Assembly: GCA_031290755.1 (NCBI GenBank)
Contig: JAITMY010000022.1
Coordinates: 1 to 14,423, forward strand
DNA length: 14,423 bases
Reading direction: 5' to 3'
Origin: Prevotellaceae bacterium
GTDB taxonomy: Bacteria; Bacteroidota; Bacteroidia; Bacteroidales; UBA932
The stretch's first letter is position 1; every line of letters begins with the position of its first letter. The notes beneath the pieces were generated by a model. The model was not told the DNA's origin and did not search any database. It worked only from the letters and a program-made list of their open reading frames with translations. Made by a program: the position numbers and the translations under genes. This document shows positions 13,803 through 14,423 of this stretch, piece by piece.

Positions 13803-14423
13803 ATGAAAGTACTACTTTGTCGCCTAAGGCCGGCCACCTGCGCGGTGGCGCTGGCCTGCCTGCTGTGCGCTGCGGGATGCGAGCCGCAGGAAAAAGAAAT
13901 CGTTATCATTTCGCTCAACGACTTGCACAGCCACATTGACGACCTCGACAAGGTGGCCGCCTACGTGGCCGAGCAGCGCCGGCAGCACCCCAACGTGCTG
14001 CTCCTCTCGGCGGGCGACATTTTCTCCGGAAGCCCCGTGGTGGACGCCTACCCGGAAAAGGGCTACCCCATCATCGACCTGATGAACAACGCGCACTTCG
14101 ACGCGAGCACCCTCGGCAACCACGAGTTCGACTACGGGCAGGCCACGCTGGCCAAGCGCATTGAGCAGGCAGAGTTCCCGTTTGTCTGCGCCAACATAAA
14201 CGCCGCCGGTAGCCCCATCCCCCCGCTCGCACCCTACGCAATGTTCAACCTGTCGGGCGAAAAAGTGTGCGTCGTAGGCCTGATACAGGAGCACCCCGAA
14301 ACTCACCGCGACCGGATAAAAAACCTGCGCTTCGCCAGCCCGCAGGCCGAGCTTGAGCGCCACGCCTTCCTGCGCGAAAAGTGCAGCGTGCTCCTTGCCC
14401 TCACCCACGTTGGGCTGAGGGAG
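13803..14423 (+). CDS. UshA-type 5'-nucleotidase/metallophosphatase lipoprotein (partial, right edge)
   Basis: Calcineurin-like metallophosphoesterase that probably hydrolyses nucleotides or similar phosphoesters in the periplasm or at the cell surface. Only the first 207 residues are present. The N-terminus has a hydrophobic stretch ending in CAAGC, a plausible though imperfect lipobox that would anchor the protein at Cys26. Di-metal site motifs follow in order: SLNDLHSHID (D and H ligands), LLLSAGDIFSGSP, TLGNHEFDYG and, near the edge, ALTHVG. The final metal-binding GH motif and any C-terminal 5'-nucleotidase domain lie beyond the window. In some Bacteroidota these two domains are split into separate genes, which cannot be judged here. 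The gene is 6 bp downstream of the EEP gene. Confidence 0.9.
   Translation, partial: MKVLLCRLRPATCAVALACLLCAAGCEPQEKEIVIISLNDLHSHIDDLDKVAAYVAEQRRQHPNVLLLSAGDIFSGSPVVDAYPEKGYPIIDLMNNAHFDASTLGNHEFDYGQATLAKRIEQAEFPFVCANINAAGSPIPPLAPYAMFNLSGEKVCVVGLIQEHPETHRDRIKNLRFASPQAELERHAFLREKCSVLLALTHVGLRE

Overview
The window reads as a chromosomal segment of a GC-rich member of the Bacteroidota. Evidence for this is the set of promoters with a TAnnTTTG -7 box (two of them with a TTG exactly 20 bp upstream), the lack of strong Shine-Dalgarno sites, and the gene families present (a Bacteroidota-style ABCG exporter, a PafA-like alkaline-phosphatase-superfamily protein, secreted SUMF1-domain and EEP proteins). 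The species cannot be named from the sequence.

Layout. Minus strand, 1-2734: rseP (site-2 protease) followed by a SulP anion transporter that runs off the left edge; both probably use one strong promoter at 2768-2798. A divergent region (2735-2913) leads on the plus strand to frr (ribosome recycling factor) and ychF (translation-associated ATPase). Nine bases after the ychF stop codon the DNA becomes strongly AT-rich for about 2.4 kb (4640-7062). This island is a two-gene Type II restriction-modification system: a PD-(D/E)XK-like nuclease, then a gamma-class N6-adenine methyltransferase, joined by a TAATG stop/start overlap. The GC-rich host DNA resumes inside the start of the next gene, a secreted alkaline-phosphatase-superfamily protein (7052-8701). 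That gene overlaps the methyltransferase by 11 bases, and a perfect 11-bp hairpin with a T5 tail lies in its signal-peptide codons. By motif comparison from memory, this protein has lost most of the metal and substrate ligands of active PafA-type enzymes.

Convergent to it, on the minus strand, is a 1036-residue ABC ATPase-permease fusion (8719-11829). A 102-bp divergent promoter region then leads to three plus-strand genes for exported proteins: a SUMF1/formylglycine-generating-enzyme-like protein, an endonuclease/exonuclease/phosphatase-family protein, and a UshA-type 5'-nucleotidase/metallophosphatase cut by the right edge. The last two sit 6 bp apart and look like a periplasmic phosphoester-hydrolysis pair.

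The most noteworthy points are the restriction-modification island inserted tightly between host genes, the terminator-like hairpin and apparently captured start codon at its right junction, and the putative pseudo-phosphatase next to it. I see no tRNA, rRNA, CRISPR array, transposase or integrase.
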